Of a stretch of 53,227 nt of DNA, positions 41,736 through 53,227 are shown piece after piece. The stretch is from Chara braunii (taxonomy: Eukaryota; Streptophyta; Charophyceae; Charales; Characeae), in assembly GCA_003427395.1 (NCBI GenBank), contig BFEA01000310.1, positions 160,717-213,943 of the forward strand, read 5' to 3'. The position numbers were made by a program, and so were the translations under genes. Numbering within the stretch: position 1 is the first letter of the stretch; each line of letters begins with the position of its first letter. Under the pieces are notes generated by a model that was not told where the DNA came from, did no database searches, and saw only the letters and a list, made by a program, of their open reading frames with translations.

Positions 41736-44119
41736 CAGAACGATGATACTCCTAATTCAATTTTTTTTTATTCATCTAGTTCAGTATAAATTTTCAGGGT
41801 TTCAAATTTCAATGGCAATTACTGATCGCCTTTGCAGCGGGAATAAAACTAAAGATGAAAAGGTAGTTTCGTGGGGTTGGGCGACGACATGTCATTTAAT
41901 TCACACGAACCAATAAATGGTTGGAACAAATGTACTCTCAGCAGTACTGTCAAAGTAGGACACGATAAGATTCAAATACCCCAAAACCATGAGTATTTTT
42001 ATTGAATATTTTTATTGAATATTTTATTGAAGATTAAATCATTACCAGTTGGACATAATTTCTATCAAAATCGCACAAGTATATAGGGAAATGCTTTCAC
42101 AATGCGATTAAAGTAATTTGTGTGTCTAGATCATCACTCCCCCCATGTATTACCGCTGCTGTTGTAAAATCGGCAGAGATCATGGTGGTAAGGTTTGTCA
42201 CATGCTCGTTCATCGATAGCTGTTTTTTTACGACTTCTACATAATTGAATATTTTCTACGTATACTATCTTGCGGCCGTATAACCTGTTTAAATCCTGAT
42301 TATGAATATTTATAACGTTGGTACTAACCTATATGATCATCTAATGATCGTTTCATTATCGCCTACTTACCCTAGCCATTGTACGTGACCATTTATATAA
42401 ATAATTCCTTACTTCTAGACTTGGGGTAGGGAGTACAGGATCCGCCCGTATCCATAGGTATATACAAAAAAGTCATTTCCTCAATGATAGCTTAGTATCG
42501 TCTAAGGGCCTAGCATCATGCTAAGACTAAGATACCTCGCGTCGACACCCGTTTTCAGTTTATGTATGATAGTAATGCGCATTGAACATTTTTGATGATT
42601 CGGTTGCCATTCTACAGATGTATAGGCCTTTAAGCTCCTCTGTATGAGATGACAATTCGTGAGGGTAGTATAATCTGATTCCGACTTATCACTTCTAGGA
42701 ATTATGCTTGTATCTGAGAAATAACACACTTAAAGGGTGATATATGCTACTCCGACCTGGAAACCATTCTTCCCTCATAGGCGTCATGGCTAGCAGATTA
42801 TCCTTATAACTTGAGCATGCGCATCCCCGTGTATATCCAAAAAAGGGCGACAGTGATAGCACGATTATGTCACAGGAAACATCGGCGGTAAGGAAAGATA
42901 TACACCTAACCCTGTTAGATTGATACTTCAGCTCACCGCAAAGTATCTTAATACAAAGTCGATCCTTTACTACTGCAGACGCCTAAGACTGGCGCGCGAT
43001 AATAACCTAATCTACAACTAAAATATTATATTCATCATAACCCTCTGGACAACAGAGTTTAAAGTCCTCCTTTGCTTAAGAGTGTTTAACCAGCTCATCC
43101 CTAGCACACAAGAGTTAAACCAAAAGTATTTCGAAAGAAATTTCTTTGCAACGATTAGATATGACACACTGATAATTGCTTAATATCTGACTATAACCTC
43201 TCTATTAACGATGACTGTGTGCCAACGTAAGCCTAAGTGAAATTTGGGTTGTTACCTCGTCCACTAACATTACCGCTACATCTCCCCATTTAGATTAGAC
43301 CCTGACAGTTACCAAAATCACTACCATACCCAAAAACGATGAACCTACTTAACATGGCCTTAAAACAAAACCAAAATAGCAGACGAGTTAACCATCAACA
43401 GACGCTGCACATTACAGAACCTAGCATGCCAAGGGAGTACGATATTGAACACACAAAAAACCTCGTGCTTACCCCCCTCCCTTACCCCCACCACCATAGC
43501 CGCCCCCCCTCACCCTGCTATAACCTCTACACACCATACCAGCTCGCAGTCTGGACTCCCATATTCGTTTTCCCACACAAAAACAAGCACATTAACTATG
43601 AATGAACAAACCCACACATGCGAGCAAAAGGACCGCCCTATACATTCCTTTAGGCAGAAGGATCAACCGCTATCGACAGATCCTCTAAAACCAGACTCAA
43701 TACAACAGAAAAACCCAAAACCAAGAACAAAAAATAAAAAAAAACAACCGCAAAGATTTTGCGAAAACAAAGATATAGCAAATACCAAATGTATATTACA
43801 CTGCCCAAGATCTTAAAACCTGTTTGTGATGGCTTCGTACACCTTCCACAAACTCCGCCAACCCTGTGCTTGAAATGACAATCTCTACACTCATGACGAA
43901 CAGATGCACAAAGCGCACCTCCCGAAAAAGTAAACCAACGGATCAAATTACCTCACTAACAACCCAATAACCTTTCTGTTCAGGGCACCCCAACCAAAAC
44001 ATTGCTTAACACAACTGACATCACTCTACGCAAACCATGCAAACACAAAACCGCTCCAAGTCTCATGCCTACTAGCCAAGACCACACCACCTAGTCTCTC
44101 TCACTCCCATATCCATCTA
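41736..44119. other. AT-rich region without a recognisable gene
   Basis: Long AT-rich stretch with a TTTTTATTGAATA triplication near 41995-42030. From about 43300 it becomes C/A-rich and stop-poor. I see no coding sequence, RNA gene or element boundary. Confidence 0.4.
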
Positions 44120-44536
44120 CTACATATCAAAACGCAACTCCCCATGCAGATAAGGACGCCCCACCAACGGCGCATCCAGAAGCGCCTCCCATTCAGCAAT
44201 CCCGGCCAAGTGACCATCATGCTCATCTGCCACGAACGACAACAACAAACGAAAAATCTTCTCAATGAGGTCGTCACCTCCGCCCACATGACGATTTGGC
44301 ACATCGTCATGCACTTTGGTAACAAAAACAGCGACATAACGTAGATCATCCTCCACATATCCTAGTCCCGCCTCCAAACGATTGGCATCAACCTCATAAT
44401 GGCGATAACCATAACGTGTGTCCACGACCATAAAACCGAAGTCACGATCCGGCATATAATCACGAAGCCCAGACATTTCATAGATCACCACGGTGCGCCC
44501 ACACACTTGCCCTCGACATACCACAACCGGCGCCAT
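44120..44536 (-). CDS. Unrecognised 138-residue ORF, minus strand
   Basis: The ORF has balanced, protein-like composition. Sections near the middle read DFGFMVVDTRYGYRHYEVD and LEAGLGYVEDDLRYVAVF, and it ends YLHGELRFDM-stop. Start ATG is at 44536-44534. It lies inside the candidate giant element but on the strand opposite the RT. I recognise no domain, signal peptide or membrane segment. It may be an exon or a remnant of a longer gene. Confidence 0.35.
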   Translation of the reverse strand: MAPVVVCRGQVCGRTVVIYEMSGLRDYMPDRDFGFMVVDTRYGYRHYEVDANRLEAGLGYVEDDLRYVAVFVTKVHDDVPNRHVGGGDDLIEKIFRLLLSFVADEHDGHLAGIAEWEALLDAPLVGRPYLHGELRFDM

Positions 44537-45373
44537 CTATGCTCTCCGTAGCGAAGCACGATCTATGGATGCAACTACAGCCGGAAAGCCTGCTAATACT
44601 CCACCTAGATATGACGTACTCATCAGATGCAAGCCACTAGCACAATAATGCCAGCTCCACCAGATAATCTATGAACATTGCACGCTTAACCACCTATTTA
44701 TACCACACACGACCGCCAAAAAAGAAAACAAATTAAAAACAAAACAAAAAGTTTTTAAATGCATAAATCTCGAAACCTGATAGTATTAACGCCAATACGA
44801 CACAATATACCCCTGAAGACGGAACCAACTCATCCCACAACGGAAAAACCAGCGACATATAAAAAACGCTCAAATAAAACGAAAATCAAAACAAAAGTAC
44901 AACATAAATCAAACAAAAACAACCTTCCACAAGTACAGCAGAGGCAGTTATCGAACCAAATCATCCAAAAACTGTGACCAGCAGCCAATCATATTTTTTC
45001 AAAATCCCCCACCCCACACAAATATATACATACCACGATATGCCACACATCTCGAACTAACCACGATAAGCCAAACCCCCTCCACCATCTCACACCCTCT
45101 GCCTACAAAAATAAACATCGATACATGACCATACGAAAATACATTTTTTTTTTTATATACCAAAGACAGTCTAAAAACTAAAAATACAAGATTATAAAAA
45201 TAAAAATAAACTAGAGATAATAATAAAACACCTTTAACCCCCCTTCTTCTTAAAAAACAACCAAGATAAACCAAACCCTCCCCAAAACACCCCCTACCAC
45301 ACCTTACGATACAACTTGCATTTAATTTGTTTTACAACCTACTAACAAAATATACCACTCCCTCGCTTGCAGG
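44537..45373. other. AT/AC-rich spacer
   Basis: A/T-rich with runs of AAAATC and TAATAATAAAA. No gene is seen. It ends in a splice-acceptor-like CTCGCTTGCAG at about 45362-45372, directly before the coding text that follows. Confidence 0.4.
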
Positions 45374-46658
45374 ATGAATCCGACGCCAACAAGGGATAGC
45401 ATCATGAGCTGGCTGAGAAAGCCCAACAATTCATCCACCTTGCACCACCAAGCGTACATGCACAGATCGCCATGCTAGCCCTCCCAGAGCGAGTCCTGTG
45501 CAAAGTCCATGCCGCCTCCGACTCGAAACCCCATTCCTCATCGAGAACCTGCTCTTCTCGGACTGGGCGGTCATCGTAGTCAAATGGCAAACACTCAGAG
45601 GCGAGGAGGACCCTATCATTCAAGCGTACGCCAAAGATATCGCCGCCATCATCATGCAAGCAGCAGTGCAGAACCGCGAGATGGACAAGATCGTCGCCAA
45701 AAGAGAGAAGGTCATCCTTGACCTTCATGGCTTCAGCTACTCACATCGAAGCACTACATGTGAGGTGAACACCACAGATAACTCCGATGAGCATAGATTC
45801 CAGGTCATCGAACACCTCAACCTGTCCCAAGCTGAAAAGGATTTATATTTGAAGAGGCGGGCAGAGCGGCAACACCAGGCAGCCAAGCCTGTTGTGTCCA
45901 CACCCGCCCCAGATGCACCGTTCATACCTGTCCAAACGGCCAGGTGGATTGAAAGAATCAGCAACAAATACGACAACAAGCTATGGCTGCTTGACTCTTT
46001 CAACCACACTGCCCCCATAACCATCCCAGCTTACGCAGCCCTAGCTAACCTGTCGGAGGCAGACCTTGCTGAATGCAGAGAAGAGGCCAAAAAAGCCACC
46101 ATCTACAGAACAGCAATTGATGCCAATTTCCCGATCCTCAGACCGCTTGACAGTTCCAAGTGTCCCAAATGCCAGCCTCTGCTACACCAGAAAGTTGTGC
46201 AAAAACCCACCGCTGAGCTCCATGAGTTCAAAAAACTTTGGAACTCTGGCAGGCCATATCTGAAGTGCAAATTGTCCTATGCATGGAGGTGTGATCACAT
46301 GGTTTGATCACATGCTCTGGTTCTACATTGCCAACCTCGATATCTTCGAGGCAGATGTCCCCTCTCACATGATGAGAATGATGGACTAACTGACAGACTG
46401 TTGAACGAATGGAAAAAGCCTGTAAAATTGCAGGTCACATTCCTGTACATGAGAAGACTCATGATGAACTTGACACACCTTTTTGTTGCTAACCCGCATT
46501 TCTCCGCTGACAACCTCTGTGAGAGAGACCCTTACAGAGAGATGCCGCTGACCAAGAAATTCCTGGCCACACTCCTACCCGCTGCAAACCAAGACCACAC
46601 CCCCTTGCCAACACCTGCCAAACGCAAAAACCACCCAACTCCCGACATCATCCAATGA
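45374..46658 (+). pseudogene. Upstream ORF of the candidate giant element, frameshifted
   Basis: Protein-like text changes frame at least three times. An initial frame has LAEKAQQFIHLAPPSVHAQ (about 45408-45464). Frame 3 from about 45520 to 46300 contains FSDWAVIVVKWQTLRGEED, AERQHQAAKPVV, and a Cys-rich end, CPKCQPLLHQ with CKLSYAWRC. A short frame-1 piece reads WFDHMLWFYIANLDIFEAD (46300-46356). Frame 3 resumes with LNEWKKPVKLQVTFLYMRR to TGA 46656-46658. The paired Cys could form a zinc site. I recognise no known family. Position upstream of the RT suggests an ORF1-type role, which is inference. Confidence 0.5.
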
Positions 46659-46913
46659 AGCAGAAACAGACAAACCACCAAAACATCCACCACACCAACC
46701 CACGCTCCCCCGCACACACCCACTCAACCAATCGCCCACCTAACACCCGCCCGTACACCCACAAACACCACGCCGCTCAACACCACACACCCACACTAGA
46801 CTGCAGAAGCACTGACAACGCAACCACAACAAACCACCCTCCTCAATACCACACACCCACGCCAAATTCCACAACCGCCGCTGCTAACATCTAAGCCACA
46901 GCAAACCACCCCC

Positions 46914-47760
46914 GTGTTCACGCACGCACCTCCCCAGGCACTACCAAATACAACCCTCCACAATGCACGCAGAGGAAATAGGAACATCACCGTCCCAACC
47001 ACCAAGAGGTCACAAAAAGGAAGATGGCAAAAACGCAAAAAAAGACTCGAAGCAGCAAGAAGAGCACAACAACAACAACAACAGGATAACATGCAGCAAC
47101 CTCACAACGCCCCACAACACCAACCAGCACAGAACCCCATCCAACACAGCGCAAATACACAACAGCCAAACCAGCACACACACACACACAATCACCACAC
47201 CACCAACCCAGCAGCTCCCGACAACCCACAACAGCACCTACACACACGGCACGACAAACCACAAACCAACAACCCCAAATGACACAGCAAACTCGGCACA
47301 ACACTATGCAAGCCCAACAATTCCTGCAAACGGTCCTCACACCAGCCCGACAGCAATCAACACATGCACCCAACATCGCCGACCCACCCCCAGCACCAGC
47401 ACTCTCCCAGAACATACCACAGTCATAAGATGGCTACCCCCCATGCACCAATTCCTTGCACACCATAGCCAACAACCTGCAAACCAACCAACATCCCGAC
47501 CACCACAAGGATCACGCCGCCACAACCCGATTGTCCTCGCTTCCCCATCACCAGATACTCCTCCCCGAGCCCTCAACAACATCAGTAAGCTCCTCGAGCC
47601 GTACGACGTCAAATGCTCTCTAATCGACCCAGACCTTGACGACAGCTACTCGACTGACGTAGTCCACGAAACCCCGACACCACACATGACCAACAAACAT
47701 GCAAGGAGAAACCTCAGTATTGAATATAACCATAACCCACTATCACTTACTGATCTCTGA
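46914..47760 (+). CDS. Low-complexity Gln/Pro/Asn/Thr-rich ORF
   Basis: Two overlapping frames cover the segment. One has a basic patch, GRWQKRKKRLEAARRAQQ, followed by a Q-run (about 47023-47090). The other, to TGA 47758-47760, ends with less biased text, LNNISKLLEPYDVKCSLIDP (about 47572-47631). The C/A-rich DNA lacks stops, so part of the openness may be compositional. The basic/Q-rich then acidic arrangement could belong to a disordered nucleic-acid-binding protein. No family is assigned. Confidence 0.35.
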
Positions 47761-48479
47761 CCTTCATGAAGGAACTCATTGCCAAAGCCTCATGCTGCTT
47801 CAGGACGTGATAAGGATTATGACCACCAAAGCCGACATCCAAGAATCCAGGAAGACAGGCGATCTCCAGGGAGGCAGAAGACATCAAGCATGGGCGCCCA
47901 AGGAAATGGCCTCAACCAACGAACACTCCCCTGAGTTGAGATGTCTTTGATCGGTACTTTAGAACTACTACATCTGCCACATCTCAAGCTATTAATATGA
48001 CAACTCAGAACCTACATACAACATGGCCAACTAACAATAAGATAAACATAGATAGGGTTTACACAGATAGATAAAATCTGAGTAAACCGCTGCTACAGTA
48101 CATAGAAACTAGAAACCATTAACGACAGATTCAGCAGCTGCAGTCCAAAATATTGCAATCCCCCAAAAATAGCAACACCCCCAGACCACCATAGGACATA
48201 CAACAGAATAGCTACACCCACAACAAGACAAAAACTGTAAAAACAAATAAACCGGCTCTAACATAGTACCGCTCATAAGACAGCACCTTGACTTTTTGCT
48301 AAATAAGCACATGTTAGTAGTTTCTTTTGCAGTGGTAAGCAATAGCAAATGCAACGCAACGACCATTTACTTAGTAGGCAATAGTCATGATCTCCGCTTA
48401 GAAGACAACAACTGTAACCCCTGTCCTCAAATATTTTTTTTGATTCCACAAACTTATTGATGCAACTCACCACCAAAAT
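47761..48479. other. No recognisable gene
   Basis: Spacer between the Q-rich ORF and the (CT)n array. Short ORFs only. Confidence 0.4.
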
Positions 48480-48597
48480 CTCCCCCTCACTCTCTCTCCC
48501 CTCACTTTCTCTCTCTCCCTTCCCTCTCCTCCCCGCCTCTTTTCCCGCTCACTTCCTTCCACTCTCTCTCTCTCTATCTCATACTCTCTCTCTCTCC

Positions 48598-48678
<81 letters not shown>

Positions 48679-48679
48679 N

Positions 48680-48758
<79 letters not shown>

Positions 48759-48787
48759 CTCTCTCTCTCTCTCTATCTATCTTTCTC

Positions 48788-48845
<58 letters not shown>
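48480..48845. repeat. (CT)n microsatellite array
   Basis: Nearly pure CT from about 48560 to 48845, with CTAT interruptions and one N at 48679. Ser/Leu- or Arg/Glu-repeat ORFs across it are artefacts. It lies between the upstream ORFs and the RT. Confidence 0.97.
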
Positions 48846-48847
<2 letters not shown>

Positions 48848-49200
48848 CCCTCCCCCCCCAAAAAAGTGTGTTAATCCATATACAAATCGATCATAATCCA
48901 ACCTTGAATCTCTCCCCAACTCATTATAACTTGCTATCACCCTCACCCTCTCTCTCCCCGGTCTCACCTTTCCTCCCTATCTCCTTTTCTCACTCTCTCT
49001 TCTCCCCCCCTCTCTCTCTCTATATAATGCCCTTTTCTACCTACAGACATGCAAAAAAACCTCCATACAACAAAAAACAAAACAACTATGTACGTACATG
49101 GTGTTCACCATGAGAACCCAACAACTAACCCCCGCCCCCCTTTTGCATGCAGGTACCCCATGGAAGACTCCAACATCTACCACATGGAAGATTCGGCTGA
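48846..49200. other. Spacer before the reverse transcriptase
   Basis: CT-rich remnants to 49022, then AC-rich sequence. A splice-acceptor-like TTTTGCATGCAG lies at about 49141-49152. No gene is assigned. Confidence 0.4.
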
Positions 49201-51361
49201 CGCAACAATAAAGAACATCCCAAACATATAATACATTTATACTACCACAACAGACTATTTGAACGAATCAAACCTAGAAGCCTATTCCAAATGCTTATCC
49301 AAAAGCACATACCGCAAGCACAAAACTCCTTGGATCAATTTACATTCGGTTGGACGTATGATAACCATATTGCACGAGCACTATACAGACCAGCAGCGGT
49401 GTTCCAAAAGTTTGAACTAAAAGAATGGCATGAAGAACAAAAGGAGAAATGCTACAGCCAACAACACCACTTTCAACAATTCACCAAAAATCTAGCAGAA
49501 GGACTCATGCCAGAATTTATGCCCCCGCACGTTGTAACCATGAATATGGAAATCTTCACAAACCCCGAGCTCAGAGCAATGATCGAAGCAGGAATGAAGC
49601 ACATACCCCCAACACAAAACAACCCCCAACAAATCCGCCAGGAATGTCACTCAGCCTGGAACAAAGTTATCAATATACTTAAAATAGAACACACGATCCA
49701 ACATGAACAAATAGACGCAACCACACTCGAACTACACAACATTCTAACAAGCAATCTAAAAAGCTACCCGAAAAATAATGCCACCAGCATCCATAACCAT
49801 GCCATTCAAAAACAGATAAAATACATGACCGATAACTTCTACATAGTCGGGGTTGATAAAGCACCCAACACACCCACTGTCTGCTGCATAAATTTACTTA
49901 GATTTCTAGCACTACAACGTCTTTCTGGCCCTGATTTTACACCTACTCAACAAAAGAAAAGTGAGCTAATACACTTTCTCACTCAAGAATTCACAATGCG
50001 TTTTCCAGTGATTCCCATCGGCAAACCAAACATTCCCTTCCTTTTCGCCACATACAAAAACCACAAAAACATTTTCCGGTGGCTCACAAATGCTGCCGGC
50101 GTACTACTGTCACCCCTTGCAGACGCATGCGCCCAAATCCTAAAAAAACTCCAATAACCTATCCAAGAACATTGTGGACAACTCACCGAACTCACCTTTC
50201 AAAAAACTGGACACAATGTATTTTTCTGGTGGATCATAGACTCCACTGTCGACTACATCTACAACATTCCCAACAAGGTACACAACCTATTCGCTGCTGA
50301 CATTGCCGTATGTTTTTTTAGCTGCAGTGAATGTCAGTTTAACAAAGGACCAGATGGCGTAAGGTAGCCCATCCGGTGATTGGTCTATGATAGAGCAATC
50401 ACCGGATGGGCTACCTTACGCCATCCGCTTCTTCGTTAAACTGACATTCACTGCAGCTAAAAAAATATATGGCAATAACGCAACACTACAATATACACAT
50501 AAGTCAAACCAAGTACTACCCACAATAGAATGCTTCTGGACAACACACCCTGACCAGGCAAGGTCTTCCTTCTCAGTCGAGGACATAATACAGATGAATA
50601 TCTGGCTGGTCAACAATGCACATACATCCCTAAGAGATCACACGTGGAGGCAAACCCTTGGCATCCCTATGGGCGTCAGTTGTTCCCCCATCTGGTGCAA
50701 TCTCTATTTTTTCATGTTTGAATATAAATTGATGCGAAAACTCACACACAACCAAAACCAGCGCCTCCTACCATTATTCACCCATACATTTAGATACTTT
50801 GATGACCTACACGCAATCAACAATAACCAAATCACAAAATTCCTAAACCCAAACATCACAAGCCCCAGAAGCAAATACTACATATACCCACTCAAATACG
50901 TAACTATAAATGACCAAACAATATACACCCCCAACACAAACCAGGAACCACTTGGCACGAAAAACAACTTCATAAACGTAACAATAAGAATCACCAACAT
51001 ACAAGAAGGAGAATACTCCACTCACAAATTTGACAAAAAGAACCACCTTGACTTCAACATTATACGACTACTTAAATACAATTCTAACCGACCCATAACA
51101 CAATCAATCAATACACTTGTTCCACAAATATTCACTATAATGACCATCGAAAACAACGGCAAGAATGATGCAACACAAATCCTGAAACTCGTGGACATAA
51201 TGACTGAGAATGACTTCCCTCAACACAGATGCCTTCGTCTAATATACGACACCCTAAAACATCACAGTAAATACCAACCATTCAGATGCTCTGTAAAACT
51301 AACCATTGACCACCTAAATGAACAAATACACCAACAACGTGTATGTGGTCAGTCAAACTGA
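49201..51361 (+). pseudogene. Penelope/telomerase-like reverse transcriptase, broken
   Basis: Frame 1 is open from about 49201 (first Met 49291) to TAA 50155-50157 and reads on in the same frame to 50316. It then continues in frame 2 from about 50396 to TGA 51359-51361. Landmarks are QFTFGWTYDNHIARALY, an N-terminal VGVDKAPNTPTVCCINLLRF, motif A D-I-A-V-C-F with its Asp at 50299-50301, motif B GIPMGVSCSPIWCNLYF (about 50660-50710), and motif C RYFDDL (50789-50806). After it come FINVTI and HKFDKKNHLDF. G-x-MG-x3-SP and Y-x-DD fit Penelope-like RTs, the sister group of telomerase. No GIY-YIG nuclease follows, and the protein ends near the thumb. It is broken by one stop and an inverted duplication. 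Confidence 0.8.
50313..50465. repeat. 70-bp inverted duplication inside the RT
   Basis: Arms 50313-50382 and 50396-50465 are reverse complements with about four mismatches, around a 13-bp spacer. The right arm is the coding one (DGLPYAIRFFVKLTFTAAKK). The left arm is its inverted copy, placed immediately after motif A, and it shifts the reading frame. Confidence 0.93.
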
Positions 51362-51479
51362 CTGGCTGGTACGGATGGAGAGCCTTAACCCATGAGGGGG
51401 ACAGGTTCGCCATCCGCATCCGATCCCCCTCATAAACCTCGATCAGGAGGGAACGAGGGAGGGACAAAAAGAATAAATA

Positions 51480-51481
<2 letters not shown>

Positions 51482-51542
<61 letters not shown>
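51482..51542. repeat. (ATA)n microsatellite before the right direct repeat
   Basis: A TAA/ATA trinucleotide run ends in AACAACTAACC. A shorter ATA/AT run precedes the left repeat at the same relative place. Confidence 0.95.
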
Positions 51543-51547
<5 letters not shown>

Positions 51548-53155
51548 CTAACCAACCCCCTAAATATTGGCTCTATAACACACATAATCAGCTAGGTATG
51601 CACCAACAACTTCCCGTGCCGCACAGCTGACCCATATACCGCCCAAAAACAAAGAACGCAATAACTCCCACAATGATAACAAAATAGTTCCTTTTCTTTG
51701 TTAAAACCAAAAAAAAAAAACATAAGTACAAAACAAAACTCAAAAGACACAACACGACACAGGCCCACCACACCACCCGCCAAAACAGAGCCACCATGGC
51801 AGAATGAAAAAACACTACTGACATGCCTACACAAGAGCTAAAAGGCACACACACTAATCGGGCCGCTGATGCCAAACTGCCTCACCGACATATCCACACG
51901 CCATGACAAACACCTCACCAACTCACCACCAAAAAAACGTACCCACCCACCATTGAGCACTACCAAACAAGCAGCACACCTGCATACCCGGATGCTGATA
52001 CATTCAAACTTGCACCACTGTGCACTACCAAACGAGAAGCACACCTGCATACCCAGATGTTGATGCACTCGAGCTTACACCACAATGCACTACCAAATGA
52101 GCAACACACCCCCGCACCCGAATACTGCTCGACACTGCTACATACCGGCAACCCACACACGCGTGTCTCTCCCCCCAAAAAAACGCCCTACATCCCAAGC
52201 TATGGCTCCCTACCTCAATACCCGATGGCTACCCGTGAAACCCCTTCCACAAACATCCCTGCACCTTGATCGACTATCGATATCCTCCCCTCCCCTAACT
52301 ATCTATCGCCCACGAACCCATGGGGATCCACAGAGCAGGAGATATTCCAGCCTGATCCCACGCATGCGGTTAAGCACTCACCACGACTACTCATCTGCCA
52401 TACATACCCATATACTCCACCCACCCTCACAACCTCTCCCTCTCGCTCGTTCTTACACTCTTTGCTCTCTGAAGCGGTGCATTCGCGTGGCACACTATCC
52501 ACCGTAGCCCGCAGATTGGTGAAGGTGGTTGTGTTGCACCCATAGATGCCATAGCCGGTGCTTACTGCACCACCTTTGGCAACTGGTGCTTCCGTAATCG
52601 GCAGTGAGAATACACCCCGCGGTGGCTTGCTCCTGCGGTGATTCGCCCCTACGATTACCAGCAGCAACTTCAAGGTCCTGCACGATGGCGCAAATCAGGG
52701 ATAATCTCCCCGACGCAGACATCATGGAACACATGGTAAGTTAAGCCCTTGAGCTCAACTCTGCCACGTTCCCCCATGACCTCCCCCCTCACCACCACCA
52801 TGTGAGCCAGAGGATATACATCCTCAAATGAACCGTGATTGGTGCAAGCGGCGAAAAGTGCTTTAGGGGATGCGCCACCCCTCCTCCACCAGTAATACCA
52901 CTGGTGTTGATGGCATTGACCATTAGGCTCACCGCTTCTTCCCTCTCTCCTCTGCTATCGCTTTGCCATATCTCTCTCTAACCCTCCCATTGTGCAAAAA
53001 AGTGTTTTGTTGTTGCCAACAGATGCAGACAAGGATTGGTGGTTGCGGCCCTATAACGACAAGGTATGTATTACCTCGGCTCACAGATCCAATGGTAAAT
53101 CTATGGCTGATGGAGATCCCCATAATTGGGTTGCTATGGTTGGATATTGCACTTC

Positions 53156-53167
<12 letters not shown>
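51543..53167 (+). repeat. Right ~1.6-kb direct repeat (candidate pseudo-LTR)
   Basis: Matches 37280-38877 from AACTAACCAACCCCCTAAAT to TTGCACTTCAACACACAC. It keeps the 65-bp tandem units (51951-52130) and the minus-strand ORF-like text (about 52299-52860). It continues into the AC run at the window edge, so its true end is unseen. Confidence 0.93.

Positions 53168-53227
<60 letters not shown>
53151..53227. repeat. (AC)n microsatellite at the right edge
   Basis: Uninterrupted AC repeats to the last base. The left direct repeat has only a few AC units at this point, so the array expanded in this copy. Confidence 0.97.

Larger units (their letters stand above)
37280..53227 (+). mobile_element. 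Candidate giant Penelope-like element with ~1.6-kb direct terminal repeats
   Basis: Direct repeats 37280-38877 and 51543-53167 are 14.26 kb apart and, by eye, nearly identical. Between them are unrecognised plus-strand ORFs (about 45374-47760) and a Penelope/telomerase-like reverse transcriptase (49201-51361), which ends ~180 bp before the right repeat. PLEs are known for direct pseudo-LTRs produced by partial tandem copies. The RT position just upstream of the right repeat fits that. No GIY-YIG endonuclease is visible. A segmental duplication around an unrelated RT copy is the alternative. The right repeat runs into (AC)n and off the window, so the element end is not seen. Confidence 0.5.

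Noticed and set aside
48457-49113. 218-residue Ser/Leu ORF and its minus-strand Arg/Glu partner
   Set aside because: Translation of the (CT)n microsatellite, including an N; not a gene.

Overview
This is eukaryotic nuclear DNA made almost entirely of transposable elements. I found no intact host gene, no rRNA, no functional tRNA, no operon and no CRISPR array. The decayed Ty3/gypsy protease, the zinc-knuckle/coiled-coil gag-like gene, the L1-type LINEs, the PIF/Harbinger transposase and the U2-derived retroposon fit a large repeat-rich plant or charophyte genome. The wording of the protease and zinc-knuckle proteins reminds me of Chara braunii; that is an impression from memory, not a search result. 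Two assembly gaps (18942-19546 and 31718-31940) and single Ns at 156, 28943 and 48679 mark unresolved repeats.

Layout. 1-5.8 kb: a gypsy protease remnant, a fold-back MITE family in several copies, a LINE 3' end and a tRNA-derived SINE with a clear target-site duplication (TSD). 5.8-18.36 kb: a full-length L1-type LINE (LINE-A; 14-bp TSD 5799-5812 / 18346-18359) whose 3' UTR is split by a younger 5'-truncated LINE (LINE-B; 9-bp TSD 14331-14339 / 18109-18117). 18.4-22.1 kb: MITE-like inverted repeats. 22.2-22.7 kb: three retroposed units, including a U2 snRNA copy, lined up at one regenerated target site. 23.4-25.9 kb: a zinc-knuckle, coiled-coil, possibly SAP-like gene broken by one stop. 26.0-28.1 kb: a minus-strand retroposon with a 16-bp TSD and the LINE-type 3' hairpin. 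28.7-33.7 kb: SINEs, short hairpin repeats, and a terminal-inverted-repeat (TIR) element carrying a dimeric satellite between two ~0.65-kb direct repeats. 36.2-36.8 kb: a broken Harbinger transposase.

37.3 kb to the right edge: two ~1.6-kb direct repeats 14.26 kb apart enclose unrecognised ORFs and a Penelope/telomerase-like reverse transcriptase (RT) without a visible endonuclease. I read this as a candidate giant Penelope-like element (PLE) with pseudo-LTRs. Its RT is broken by a stop codon and by a 70-bp inverted duplication just after motif A.

How the parts fit. A short 3' hairpin (GCTGGACCCGGTTTCCAGC and variants) recurs in LINE-A, LINE-B, three LINE 3'-end fragments and the minus-strand retroposon. 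This suggests one LINE machinery recognises that 3' structure and has also moved non-autonomous partners. The TSDs and interruptions allow relative dating: LINE-A is older than LINE-B, and the MITE at 5.2 kb is older than the SINE inside it.
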